This document shows positions 35,024-42,272 of a stretch of DNA of 43,477 bases, piece by piece. The notes below the pieces were generated by a model. The model had not been told where the DNA came from. It did not search any database and saw nothing but the letters and a program-made list of their open reading frames with translations. The stretch's first letter is position 1. Every line of letters begins with the position of its first letter. This stretch comes from Pseudoalteromonas sp. P1-25 (lineage in GTDB: Bacteria > Pseudomonadota > Gammaproteobacteria > Enterobacterales > Alteromonadaceae), in the NCBI RefSeq assembly GCF_001401805.1, contig NZ_LKDW01000035.1, positions 1-43,477 on the forward strand, read 5' to 3'. The position numbers and the translations under genes are program-made.

Positions 35024-35063
35024 AAAAAATAAAACCCCGCAATGCCTTGGCAGTGCGGGGTTT
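35024..35063 (-). terminator. trp attenuator 2 (proximal to trpE)
   Basis: On the minus strand AAACCCCGCA pairs with TGCGGGGTTT around an inner TGCC-AA-GGCA stem, followed by TATTTTTT. The competing segment GCGGG directly follows the second leader-peptide stop (35102-35106) and can pair with CCCCGC of this stem, which gives a classical antiterminator. Confidence 0.9.
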
Positions 35064-35105
35064 GAATAACGATATCTAAATTACAAACAGATCATTACCG
35101 TCCCG

Positions 35106-35156
35106 CTATATCAGGCGCCACCACCAACGATGTGTAAGAGTAAGACCGTTATTCAT
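35106..35156 (-). CDS. trpL: Second trp leader peptide (TrpL2)
   Basis: 16-residue reading frame MNNGLTLTHRWWWRLI with three consecutive TGG codons at residues 11-13; GAGG is suitably placed 9-10 nt upstream. It ends just before the antiterminator segment of the trpE-proximal attenuator. Ribosome stalling at the Trp codons when charged tRNA-Trp is scarce would free CCCCGC to pair with GCGGG and prevent termination. The peptide itself is presumed to have no other function. Confidence 0.92.
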   Translation of the reverse strand: MNNGLTLTHRWWWRLI

Positions 35157-35203
35157 GTTTTTTTGCCTCAAAATAAAAAATTAAATACGTAAAATTTAGT
35201 TAT

Positions 35204-35229
35204 AAAAAAACCCGCATTATGCGGGTTTT
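35204..35229 (-). terminator. trp attenuator 1 (distal, first transcribed)
   Basis: On the minus strand AAAACCCGCAT-AATGCGGGTTTTTTT forms a GC-rich stem followed by seven T residues, a classic intrinsic terminator. It lies 37 nt after the stop of the first leader peptide and before the second leader peptide begins. Confidence 0.9.
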
Positions 35230-35266
35230 GAATTTTTGCTAGACACGACAATTCATCACCCAAAAA

Positions 35267-35311
35267 TTATGAGTGCCACCACCAAATAGTGTGTTGAATT
35301 GAATTGATCAT
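35267..35311 (-). CDS. trpL: First trp leader peptide (TrpL1)
   Basis: 14-residue reading frame MINSIQHTIWWWHS with three consecutive TGG codons at residues 10-12. Its ribosome site is weak (AAGAATTAAAAAT upstream). The stretch CACTCA of its last codons can pair with TGGGTG just beyond the stop, a plausible pause hairpin. A full antiterminator for attenuator 1 is less obvious than for attenuator 2. Confidence 0.88.
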   Translation of the reverse strand: MINSIQHTIWWWHS

Positions 35312-35346
35312 TATTTTTAATTCTTAATGTGTCTTAAAGTGGCTAC

Positions 35347-35376
35347 AGTAAAACGTATTTAGCGCTTTTGTGTCAA
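35347..35376 (-). promoter_or_regulatory. Putative sigma-70 promoter of the trp operon
   Basis: On the minus strand a perfect -35 box TTGACA (35371-35376) is followed, 18 nt on, by TTTACT (35347-35352) as a weak -10. Transcription would start near 35340, about 30 nt before TrpL1. No convincing TrpR-type operator was recognised. Confidence 0.6.
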
Positions 35377-35458
35377 GTGTTTATTTAAAACAATTTAGTC
35401 AAAAAAGTTGTTATACTTATATAAACATTCATTCCCCTTAAATTTAAGCAGTTTCCTT

Positions 35459-36313
35459 TTGATAAAATACGATTTACACAGTCATACAACACATTCAGAC
35501 GGGCAGTTAACGGTTGAGCAATTATTAAACCGGGCTGTAGAAAAAAACATTGATGTGTTTGCAATAACCGATCACGACACTGTGGCTGCTATTGCGCCGG
35601 CAAAAGCGTATATCGAAACCCAAAACCTACCGCTTAAGCTTATATCTGGCGTAGAAATTTCTACCAAGTGGGAAAGCTTTGAAATACATATTGTCGGGCT
35701 AAATATTGATATAAATAACACTGCCCTTACATCGTTACTATTGGCGCAGCAGCAAAAGCGGGATGAGCGCGCGATTGAAATTGGTAAAAGGCTGGCAAAA
35801 AACGGCTTTGATGGTATTTATGAGCAAGCCAAGGCGCTGGCAGAAAACGCCCAAATTACCCGTGCTCATTTTGCGCGTGCATTAATAGAGCGAGGGGTGG
35901 CTAAAAATTTTCCTGGAGTATTTAAAAAGTACTTAGGGCGCAGTAAAACAGGTTACGTACCTAGTGCTTGGTGTGATATGCAAACAGCCATTAGTGCCAT
36001 ACATGCTGCAGGTGGCGTTGCCGTACTTGCACACCCAGGGCGTTATCAAATGTCTAATAAATGGTTACGTAAGTTACTTGTGCAATACAAAAGTGACGGG
36101 GGCGATGCCATGGAAGTTGCACAGCCACAACAAGCGCCCACTGAACGCCAATTTTTAGGGCAACTGAGCCAAGAGTATGGTTTACTGTGCTCGCAAGGTT
36201 CTGACTTTCATTTTCCAACTAGTTATTTAGAGCTAGGTAAAAACTTATACTTACCCAAAGACTGCCAAGGGGTTTGGCAAGTGTGGGAAGGGCAAGAAGG
36301 AGCATTATCATGA
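35459..36313 (+). CDS. rnm: PHP-domain nuclease/phosphatase, RNase AM / TrpH (YciV)
   Basis: Metal-dependent PHP-family enzyme; the E. coli homologue YciV trims 5' ends of rRNA (RNase AM) and has 3',5'-nucleoside bisphosphate phosphatase activity. Metal-binding motifs: YDLHSHTTHSDG, ITDHDTV, ISGVEIS, LAHPGRY and GSDFHFP. The start is uncertain: TTG 35459 puts the conserved IKYDLHSHT at residue 2, as in homologues, whereas the longer frame from TTG 35408 adds residues unlike the family; neither has a strong ribosome site. Divergent from trp and followed by yciO with a 4-nt overlap. Confidence 0.88.
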   Translation: MIKYDLHSHTTHSDGQLTVEQLLNRAVEKNIDVFAITDHDTVAAIAPAKAYIETQNLPLKLISGVEISTKWESFEIHIVGLNIDINNTALTSLLLAQQQKRDERAIEIGKRLAKNGFDGIYEQAKALAENAQITRAHFARALIERGVAKNFPGVFKKYLGRSKTGYVPSAWCDMQTAISAIHAAGGVAVLAHPGRYQMSNKWLRKLLVQYKSDGGDAMEVAQPQQAPTERQFLGQLSQEYGLLCSQGSDFHFPTSYLELGKNLYLPKDCQGVWQVWEGQEGALS

Positions 36314-36930
36314 GTCAATTAATTCATATTCACCCAGCAAACCCACAGCCACGATTGATCAGCCAAGCGGTTGATATTATAAAACAGGGCGGGGTTGTTG
36401 TTTACCCAACAGATTCGGGCTATGCCATAGGATGTAACCTCGGTAATAAGCAAGCAAAAGAGCGTATAGAGCGTATCCGTGGTATAGAAAAACACCATAA
36501 CTTTACGCTGGTATGCCGTGATTTGTCTGAGCTTGCAACGTATGCCCGTGTAGATAACCAAATGTTTAGGCTTATTAAAAATAATACGCCAGGGCCATAC
36601 ACCTTTATTTTTAAAGGCACAAAAGAGGTGCCAAAGCGTTTATTAAACGATAAGAAAAAAACCATTGGTATGCGCGTTATAGAACACCCTATTGCATGTG
36701 CATTACTTGCAGAGCTTGGGGAGCCGTTAATGTCGTGCTCGTTAATTTTACCGGGAGAAGAGTTTACAGAATCAGATCCAGATGAAATTTTAACGCGTTT
36801 AGATAAACACGTCGATTTAATTATTGACGGCGGACACCTTGCAGAGCAAGCAACCACGGTTATTGATCTATCAGAAGATGATATTCATATTTTGCGTGTA
36901 GGCTGTGGCGACACCAGTCCGTTTGAGTAA
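36310..36930 (+). CDS. yciO: YciO, Sua5/YrdC-domain protein
   Basis: YrdC-fold protein related to threonylcarbamoyl-AMP synthase. From ATG 36310 (GAAGGAG upstream) it begins MSQLIHIHPANPQPRLISQ and has 206 residues. Signature segments are GGVVVYPTDSGYAIGCN, KHHNFTLVCRDLSELA, PGPYTFIFKGTKEVPKRLL and IGMRVIEHP. YciO proteins are paralogues of TsaC; their own role in tRNA t6A formation is disputed. It overlaps the PHP gene (ATGA) and lies 5 nt before scpA. Confidence 0.92.
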   Translation: MSQLIHIHPANPQPRLISQAVDIIKQGGVVVYPTDSGYAIGCNLGNKQAKERIERIRGIEKHHNFTLVCRDLSELATYARVDNQMFRLIKNNTPGPYTFIFKGTKEVPKRLLNDKKKTIGMRVIEHPIACALLAELGEPLMSCSLILPGEEFTESDPDEILTRLDKHVDLIIDGGHLAEQATTVIDLSEDDIHILRVGCGDTSPFE

Positions 36931-36935
36931 CCTGT

Positions 36936-37781
36936 GTGAGTGATACAACACCGAGCGTTGATAATACTCAAAGCGAGCCAGTGCAGCAAAAGCTGCCACT
37001 GGCTTTTTTGCATGGCAAAGCCGTTGTAGATAAACCCGAAGATTTATACATTCCGCCCGATGCACTTGAAGTTATTTTGGAAACCTTTGAAGGCCCGCTT
37101 GATTTACTGTTGTATCTGATAAAAAAGCATAAGTTAGATGTACTCGAACTCTCTATTTTTAGCATTACTGAGCAATATGTCAGTTATGTAGAAATGATGA
37201 GTGAGTTTCAGTTAGAGCTTGCCGGTGAGTACTTAGTAATGGCCGCGTTATTGGCGCAAATAAAATCGCGTCTGTTATTACCTGTACACGAGGAGCTCGA
37301 AGAAGAGGAAGACCCCCGCGCAGAGCTAATTAAGCGTTTAAAAGAATACGAACAGTTTAAAAAAGCAGCCGAAAATATAGATGCCATTCCCCGCGTAGGC
37401 CGTGATATTTTTGTAGCTAATGCAACTATGCCGGTTATTGAAAATACCGCTCAAAACCTGCCAGAGCTTGAGTTAAAAGATTTAATGTTAGCACTGAGCG
37501 ACGTGATGGCGCGCGCCAAAACATTTGAGCATCACCAAGTAACAGCTGAAGCACTCTCTACACGGGAGCGGATGAGCCAAATTTTAGCCCAGCTGAGTAA
37601 CGCTAAAAAAGCACTGCCGTTTAGCGATTTATTCACCCTTAGTGAAGGCCGAAGCGGTGTAGTGGTGAGCTTTATTGCTATGCTTGAGCTTATAAAAGAA
37701 GGTTTAATAAGCTGTTTGCAAGTCTCACCTGATAGCCTAATTTATATAAACCTCACCGATACACCCAACAGCACCATTTAA
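36936..37781 (+). CDS. scpA: Segregation and condensation protein A
   Basis: Kleisin subunit of the SMC-ScpAB-type condensin. The N-terminal SMC-binding part has ETFEGPLDLLLYLIKKHKLDVLELSI, a strong family marker; the middle is acidic and coiled (VHEELEEEEDPRAELIKRLKEYEQFKKA); the C-terminal winged helix ends LIKEGLISCLQVSPDSLIYINL. Length 281 is normal and the C-terminus looks complete. Start GTG 36936 is 5 nt after the yciO stop. The usual partner scpB does not follow: only a YceI remnant and an unrelated gene do. Confidence 0.92.
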   Translation: MSDTTPSVDNTQSEPVQQKLPLAFLHGKAVVDKPEDLYIPPDALEVILETFEGPLDLLLYLIKKHKLDVLELSIFSITEQYVSYVEMMSEFQLELAGEYLVMAALLAQIKSRLLLPVHEELEEEEDPRAELIKRLKEYEQFKKAAENIDAIPRVGRDIFVANATMPVIENTAQNLPELELKDLMLALSDVMARAKTFEHHQVTAEALSTRERMSQILAQLSNAKKALPFSDLFTLSEGRSGVVVSFIAMLELIKEGLISCLQVSPDSLIYINLTDTPNSTI

Positions 37782-37785
37782 AAGC

Positions 37786-37957
37786 ATGAATGTGAAATTT
37801 ACCGATGATGATACAGACACAATATCGGCTAACTTTAATTTACATGGCGTAACTAAACGCATTACGTTTGAATTAGGTAAACTAGCTAGGGCAAGGTCTA
37901 TGAGGCGGCCACCGTGCTGATGTTGAGGGCGAAATGAGTTTAAAATCGGCCGCTTAA
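37786..37957 (+). pseudogene. Frameshifted C-terminal remnant of a YceI-family protein
   Basis: Starting 4 nt after scpA, one frame reads NVKFTDDDTDTISANFNLHGVTKRITFEL, which matches the YceI core (the LTLHGVTKPV motif). The frame then runs into nonsense and stops at 37918, but the next frame from 37904 reads GGHRADVEGEMSLKSAA, the following YceI segment (GGYRAGFEG-like), before a stop at 37955. So a frameshift lies at about 37890-37904 and the signal peptide and first half are missing. YceI proteins are periplasmic lipocalin-like isoprenoid binders. No ribosome site; non-functional. Confidence 0.75.
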
Positions 37958-37964
37958 GGGGGTA

Positions 37965-38831
37965 TTATAATTTAGGCGCGTCGTTTTTGCTTTTTGTAGC
38001 GTGAATTCTTGATTCTAATAAGGGTTTTAAATGCGCTGGTAACCAGCGTAACATGACTTGGTGGTATTGCTCGGTTTGCTTAATTTTTTTTAATTGTTCA
38101 TCTAATAGTTGAATATTTTTAGCGCCTTGTTCATTTTTAGTGCAGCCAATATAGCCATAGCTCAACGGTGGCGCTTCAACAATCGCTCGCTGAGTGAGAT
38201 TTTCTTCAAAGTACATAGATTTAGCTAAGTAATGATGCTCGCTTGGGTAGCCTAATAAAATATCTAAGCGCTTTAAATTAAGCATATAAGTAAGGCTTGC
38301 TAAACTATTTCGTGTTGGGCGAATAACAATATCAACATCGGGGGTGTTATTTATTACACTATCGAGTTGTTCGCCGTATGAGCGGTTCATAGAGACACCT
38401 AACGTGAGCTTTTTCTCTGCTAATAAATCATACAATGACACCGCTTTATCGCTAGGCACTTCAAGCGAGTCTGCCAAGCCTTTGTGCATAGCAATAGAGG
38501 GTGAGAGCCCTGTAGTTGAACTTTGTTCGCTAAAATGAATAAATTGTTCTCTAAATGCATTTTTATAAAGTGATAGGGCGCAATGTGTGGCTGATTTATT
38601 GGCTAGTTCTTGCGTAACTTTGCCAGAGGGGATAACAAGGCGATTAAACGTGATGTGAGGAAGTTGTTGTTCGAGTAAGGTTATAACGCTTTCATCACGG
38701 CCCTGGTGTTGGTATTTTCCATTTAAAATGTAATAGGGCGCAAAGTCGTGCGTTAGCCAGTTAATAGTGTGGGCGTAACTCGGTGAAGAAATACTTAAAT
38801 AAAAGGTGATACACAAAAATGCACGGAGCAT
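37965..38831 (-). CDS. Periplasmic solute-binding-like protein (SBP family 3 / TIGR02285 type)
   Basis: Exported 288-residue protein with a signal peptide (LRAFLCITFYLSISSPSYAH) and a type II periplasmic-binding fold: INWLTHDFAPYYIL, then the hinge-like QELANKSATHCALSLYKNAFREQFIHFS, and LGVSMNRSYG opening the second lobe. I place it with the TIGR02285 group of orphan family-3 binding proteins. No permease or ATPase genes adjoin, so transport is not implied; it may sense or scavenge a ligand. Its 3' end lies 7 nt from the YceI remnant, so a deletion may have brought them together. Confidence 0.75.
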   Translation of the reverse strand: MLRAFLCITFYLSISSPSYAHTINWLTHDFAPYYILNGKYQHQGRDESVITLLEQQLPHITFNRLVIPSGKVTQELANKSATHCALSLYKNAFREQFIHFSEQSSTTGLSPSIAMHKGLADSLEVPSDKAVSLYDLLAEKKLTLGVSMNRSYGEQLDSVINNTPDVDIVIRPTRNSLASLTYMLNLKRLDILLGYPSEHHYLAKSMYFEENLTQRAIVEAPPLSYGYIGCTKNEQGAKNIQLLDEQLKKIKQTEQYHQVMLRWLPAHLKPLLESRIHATKSKNDAPKL

Positions 38832-38892
38832 TACTACAACAACCTAAAACATCGAAAGTATTGCTATTGTAGTCAATTAAGTGCAACAAAGT

Positions 38893-38925
38893 AAAATGCC
38901 AGCTACAAAGCTGGCACATTTTTTT
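38893..38925. terminator. Terminator-like hairpin between the binding protein gene and the 55-aa gene
   Basis: TGCCAGCT pairs with AGCTGGCA over 4 nt, followed by CATTTTTTT on the plus strand and ATTTTAC on the minus strand. It would end the minus-strand small gene at 38963. A second hairpin, ATTAACTG/CAGTTAAT (38929-38950), sits next to it. Confidence 0.65.
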
Positions 38926-38962
38926 AACATTAACTGTCTGGGCAGTTAATTTCTCGCAATGA

Positions 38963-39130
38963 TTAGTTGGCTTTTAACCATTTTACAAATTCGCGTGCTT
39001 CGCTTGCTTTTTGAAACATTGCGTTTTTCAAACCTTGCGTATCACTAAAAATAACACGTTGTTTGTTTACAGAAATTGATTGCACCGGATGGGCAATTTG
39101 GATCATAGATCCGTTGTATTTATAAGACAT
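38963..39130 (-). CDS. Hypothetical 55-residue protein
   Basis: A 56-codon frame, ATG 39130 to TAA 38963, encodes a soluble basic protein starting MSYKYNGSMIQIAHPVQS and ending SEAREFVKWLKAN. GTGAG is positioned upstream and a hairpin terminator follows, so it has the layout of a real small gene. The pattern of a beta-strand-rich N-half and an amphipathic helix at the end is suggestive of a small folded domain. I recognise no family. Confidence 0.6.
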   Translation of the reverse strand: MSYKYNGSMIQIAHPVQSISVNKQRVIFSDTQGLKNAMFQKASEAREFVKWLKAN

Positions 39131-39499
39131 AATAAAACTCACTTTATTCTTGTTATTTACTCTGCGCTATTTTTTATAGCCAAATGCAGTTAATAAATTA
39201 ACGATGTTGTGTTTAGCTTCATTACAGTGTTGACGATCTTTATGACACTTTTGCGATGATATAAAAAAATCATCAAGGTATTAATAGGGGTTCTCGCCGT
39301 ACGATAACTTAGCTTTAAAATATACGTTTTGCGGGGCTTACTGGATCAGGGTAAAAAGGTTAACCGCGATGGTTTATTTAAACCAGAGGGGAAAGGTAAC
39401 CTAAATTAAAAATGTGTGCAAGCTATTTATTTAAAAATTATTTATACTTAATTTTATCAACTGCTTAAACGCATGGATTTTAATCTTTAAAAGGTAAGT
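39131..39499. other. 369-bp intergenic region without a recognised gene
   Basis: Divergent promoter region for the 55-residue gene and the hydrolase. AT-rich for its first 150 bases; a short open stretch at 39345-39410 (plus strand, ...GKKVNRDGLFKPEGKGNLN) is uninterrupted but has no start and no recognised family. The ribosome site AAAAGGTAAG of the next gene is at its end. Confidence 0.4.
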
Positions 39500-40045
39500 A
39501 TGAATTACATAATAGTCAGTGATATTTATGGTTTAACGGCACCTTTCAAGCGGTTATTAGATAATATACAAGTCACTTCAGTGGCCATAGACCCCTACAA
39601 TGGTCAGCTACAACTCATTGATAGTAAAAAATATTATTATAATAAATTTATAAATGACTGTGGTCATGATAATTATGCCGCAAAACTTTTAAATGTATTT
39701 AATAACCTTAAAGAGCCCACAACGTGCATAGGGTTTAGTGCAGGGGCAAGTGCTGCATGGCGTGCGCAGTTATTAACAGGCAATCCACACCTAAAAAAGC
39801 TGATCGGCTTTTACCCTTCGCAAATTAGAAATCATTTAGATATTTCGGCAAGAGTACCTTGCACGTTTATTTTTCCACATACAGAAATGCATTTTAATGT
39901 AGATGAAGTGATAAGTGCTTTAGCCAGTAAAAACCAAGTTACGTGTAACAAAACACCATTTTTACACGGGTTTATGAATGCGTACTCAGCTAATTACGAT
40001 GGCAATGCGTATGATGAATATTGCGCACTTATTAAAAGCCTTTAA
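39500..40045 (+). CDS. Alpha/beta-hydrolase-like protein
   Basis: 181-residue cytoplasmic protein with an alpha/beta-hydrolase layout. The nucleophile elbow is CIGFSAGASAAWRAQLL (G-x-S-x-G), following a first strand MNYIIVSDIYGLT with a short oxyanion-type loop. A later Asp/Glu and a His in PFLHGFMNAYS complete a likely Ser-acid-His triad. It resembles the dienelactone-hydrolase group in its VPCTFIFPHTEMHF strand. Substrate unknown. The 3' end overlaps that of the convergent peptidase gene by 4 nt. Confidence 0.7.
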   Translation: MNYIIVSDIYGLTAPFKRLLDNIQVTSVAIDPYNGQLQLIDSKKYYYNKFINDCGHDNYAAKLLNVFNNLKEPTTCIGFSAGASAAWRAQLLTGNPHLKKLIGFYPSQIRNHLDISARVPCTFIFPHTEMHFNVDEVISALASKNQVTCNKTPFLHGFMNAYSANYDGNAYDEYCALIKSL

Positions 40046-40842
40046 AGTGAATTTAACTGCGTTTTAGTAATAACAGGAAAGTCGATACGTGTATTATATT
40101 GTGCGTACAAGGTGGTAAAAATACTACTGCGCGAGAGCTTATCTAAATCTTTTATAAGTGTTTTGGCACTCGCGCGTGCAGTTCTGCAGCATTTTTGGTA
40201 TTGCTTTATTACAGTAGCGACGCTTTTACCTTGCTTTTGAAGAGCTAAATCAGCCTCTGCAAAAAATGCAGCTCCTGTCCAATATACGCGCTGTTGTGCG
40301 CGCTGTTTCCACATATCACTTGAAAGCTTATTAAGCGGTTGCTGTTTTGTTTTGGTCTGTAAGCGTGCTCGCTCAAACCCTGCGTTCAAGCGCAGAACAA
40401 ATTGCGCTTGGCTGATCACACCGCTGTCGCGCATTATGACGTTTTGCATGTAACTAGCAAACCCTTCGCTGAGCCAAAAGCCTGAGTAAGGCAGCAATGG
40501 TAGATATAAATGTGAAAGCTCATGGTAGAGCGTCCAATCTTTTGTAAAAGCATTTAAACTTGCATAGCGGTCAATATGCAGCTCTAAGCCATCTGGGTTA
40601 TCGCGTTTTACACTTGCCCATGGCACGGGTTCAAAAGCAAAATATTGTGGCTTTAAATAAATAGGTAAGGTGCTTTGTTGTAATGGACCTAACGTATTTT
40701 GTGTTTTTGTAAGGCTTTGATTTATCCAAGTAGCCACTGTTTTTTGGCCCTTAGTCGTAAGCGAGTCTAAATTATGAATAACCACATCGACCGCTGAGAC
40801 TTGCAAAGAGTAGGTTAACAATAATAGCCAAAAATACTTCAT
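40042..40842 (-). CDS. Exported gluzincin-like zinc metallopeptidase (peptidase MA-like)
   Basis: 266-residue exported protein with a signal peptide (KYFWLLLLTYSLQVSAVDV). The zinc motif LYHELSHLYLP (HExxH) is followed by WLSEGFASYMQN, in which Glu is the third zinc ligand in gluzincins such as the peptidase MA group. The remainder is helical, with two Cys in KCCRTARASAKT. No pro-domain is apparent. I assign it as a probable periplasmic or secreted protease; the substrate is unknown. It is divergent from icd with 167 nt between them. Confidence 0.75.
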   Translation of the reverse strand: MKYFWLLLLTYSLQVSAVDVVIHNLDSLTTKGQKTVATWINQSLTKTQNTLGPLQQSTLPIYLKPQYFAFEPVPWASVKRDNPDGLELHIDRYASLNAFTKDWTLYHELSHLYLPLLPYSGFWLSEGFASYMQNVIMRDSGVISQAQFVLRLNAGFERARLQTKTKQQPLNKLSSDMWKQRAQQRVYWTGAAFFAEADLALQKQGKSVATVIKQYQKCCRTARASAKTLIKDLDKLSRSSIFTTLYAQYNTRIDFPVITKTQLNSL

Positions 40843-41009
40843 TTATACCCCCTAAATACGCGCTTTATACAAGACCCACTTTTCAATTAATTAAGCACAT
40901 GTAATTTGCTATTTTTTTAACTAATATCAATTATAAAAAGCAAATTGCATACATGCACAAGCAAGCATGATTTAATCAACTAACACTATTTTTAGTATAG
41001 GTATTAAGC

Positions 41010-42260
41010 ATGGCTTATCAGCATATTAAAATCCCTGAGCACGGACAAAATATTACTATTGATGCTAAAGGCCAGTGGCATGTGCCTGTAAATCCTATTA
41101 TTGCTTATATTAATGGTGACGGGGTAGGGCAAGAGGTCACCCCTGCCATGCAGCATGTGGTCAATAATGCCATTGCACACTGCTACTGCGGGGAGCGAAA
41201 AATCCATTGGATGCAAGTATATAATGGCGAACAAGCAGCAAAGTTATATGATGGCGATTGGTTCCCAGAGGAGACGATTAATGCCGTGCGAGCCTGTAAA
41301 ATAGCAATTAAAGGGCCGTTAACGACACCTCTTGGCGGCGGTTTTCGCTCACTAAATGTGGCGCTAAGGCATGAAATGGATTTATTTGTAAATATGCGCA
41401 CTGTTAAAGGATTAAGTGCGTTGCCATCGCCGTTAAAAAATCCATTTTTAACTAACATAACAGTGCTTCGAGATAGCAGCGAAGATGTCTATTCAGGAAT
41501 AGAGTGGCAAGCCGGCAGCGTTGAGAGTGAGAAAATGCTCGACTTTTTATGTGAAGAAATGGGGGTAACACGTCTAAGGTTTTCACAAGAGTGTGGCATA
41601 GGCATAAAAAATATATCTAAAGAAGGCTCCGAGCGCCTAGTACGCTATGCAATTAATTACGCCCTTAAAAATAACAGCGAATCGCTAGCGCTTGTCCATA
41701 AAGGGAACGTGCTTAAATTTACCGATGGCGCCTTTAAACGTTGGGGGTTTGCTTTAGCGCAAAATGAGTTTAGCGCTACCCCACACGAAAACGGACGCTG
41801 GCTTAAAATAGCACGCGCAAATAAACCGCCTTTAATCATTAAAGAAGTGATAGCCGATAATATGCTGCAGCAATGCCTAATGAACCCAGAGCAATTTGAT
41901 GTAGTGGCAACCACAAATCAAAATGGCGACTTTTTGGCCGACATGCTTAGCGCACAAGTTGGGGGGGTAGGAATAATGCCTGCAGCCAATTTAAATAACG
42001 ATGTGGCTTTTTTTGAGCCAACCCATGGCACGTTTGAGCGAATAGCAGGGCAAAACAAAGCAAATCCTAGCAGCAGTATTTTAAGTGGCGCTTTAATGCT
42101 TAAGTTTATGGGCTGGGATGAAGCAGCAACGCTGATTGAACACGCGCTCGAACAAGCACTCAAAAACGGTAATTTAACTTTTGATTTAGCGCAGAATAGC
42201 AATGACTCGATAACCCTAAGTTGCAGTGACTTTGCACAAAAGGTTATCGAGTATTTTTAA
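41010..42260 (+). CDS. icd: Isocitrate dehydrogenase (icd family) with an atypical coenzyme pocket
   Basis: Oxidises isocitrate to 2-oxoglutarate and CO2. 416 residues, the same as E. coli Icd. Isocitrate-binding residues are conserved: FRSLNVALR (Ser114, Asn116, Arg120), Arg130, Arg154, Tyr161 in SEDVYSGIEW and Lys231 in VHKGNVLKF. The coenzyme site differs: THGTFERIAGQNKANP replaces THGTAPKYAGQDKVNP, so Lys344, Tyr345 and Val351 of E. coli are Arg, Ile and Ala, and Tyr391 and Arg395 are Phe and Gln. Those residues set NADP preference; Ile345 and Ala351 are the ones used in engineered NAD-dependent Icd. It may be a paralogue of a normal icd elsewhere. Cofactor use is unknown. Confidence 0.85.
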   Translation: MAYQHIKIPEHGQNITIDAKGQWHVPVNPIIAYINGDGVGQEVTPAMQHVVNNAIAHCYCGERKIHWMQVYNGEQAAKLYDGDWFPEETINAVRACKIAIKGPLTTPLGGGFRSLNVALRHEMDLFVNMRTVKGLSALPSPLKNPFLTNITVLRDSSEDVYSGIEWQAGSVESEKMLDFLCEEMGVTRLRFSQECGIGIKNISKEGSERLVRYAINYALKNNSESLALVHKGNVLKFTDGAFKRWGFALAQNEFSATPHENGRWLKIARANKPPLIIKEVIADNMLQQCLMNPEQFDVVATTNQNGDFLADMLSAQVGGVGIMPAANLNNDVAFFEPTHGTFERIAGQNKANPSSSILSGALMLKFMGWDEAATLIEHALEQALKNGNLTFDLAQNSNDSITLSCSDFAQKVIEYF

Positions 42261-42272
42261 GCAGCTCCATTA

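Noticed and set aside
39345..39410. Short open stretch (GKKVNRDGLFKPEGKGNLN) before the hydrolase as a gene remnant
   Set aside because: Too short, no start, no recognised family; chance openness cannot be excluded.
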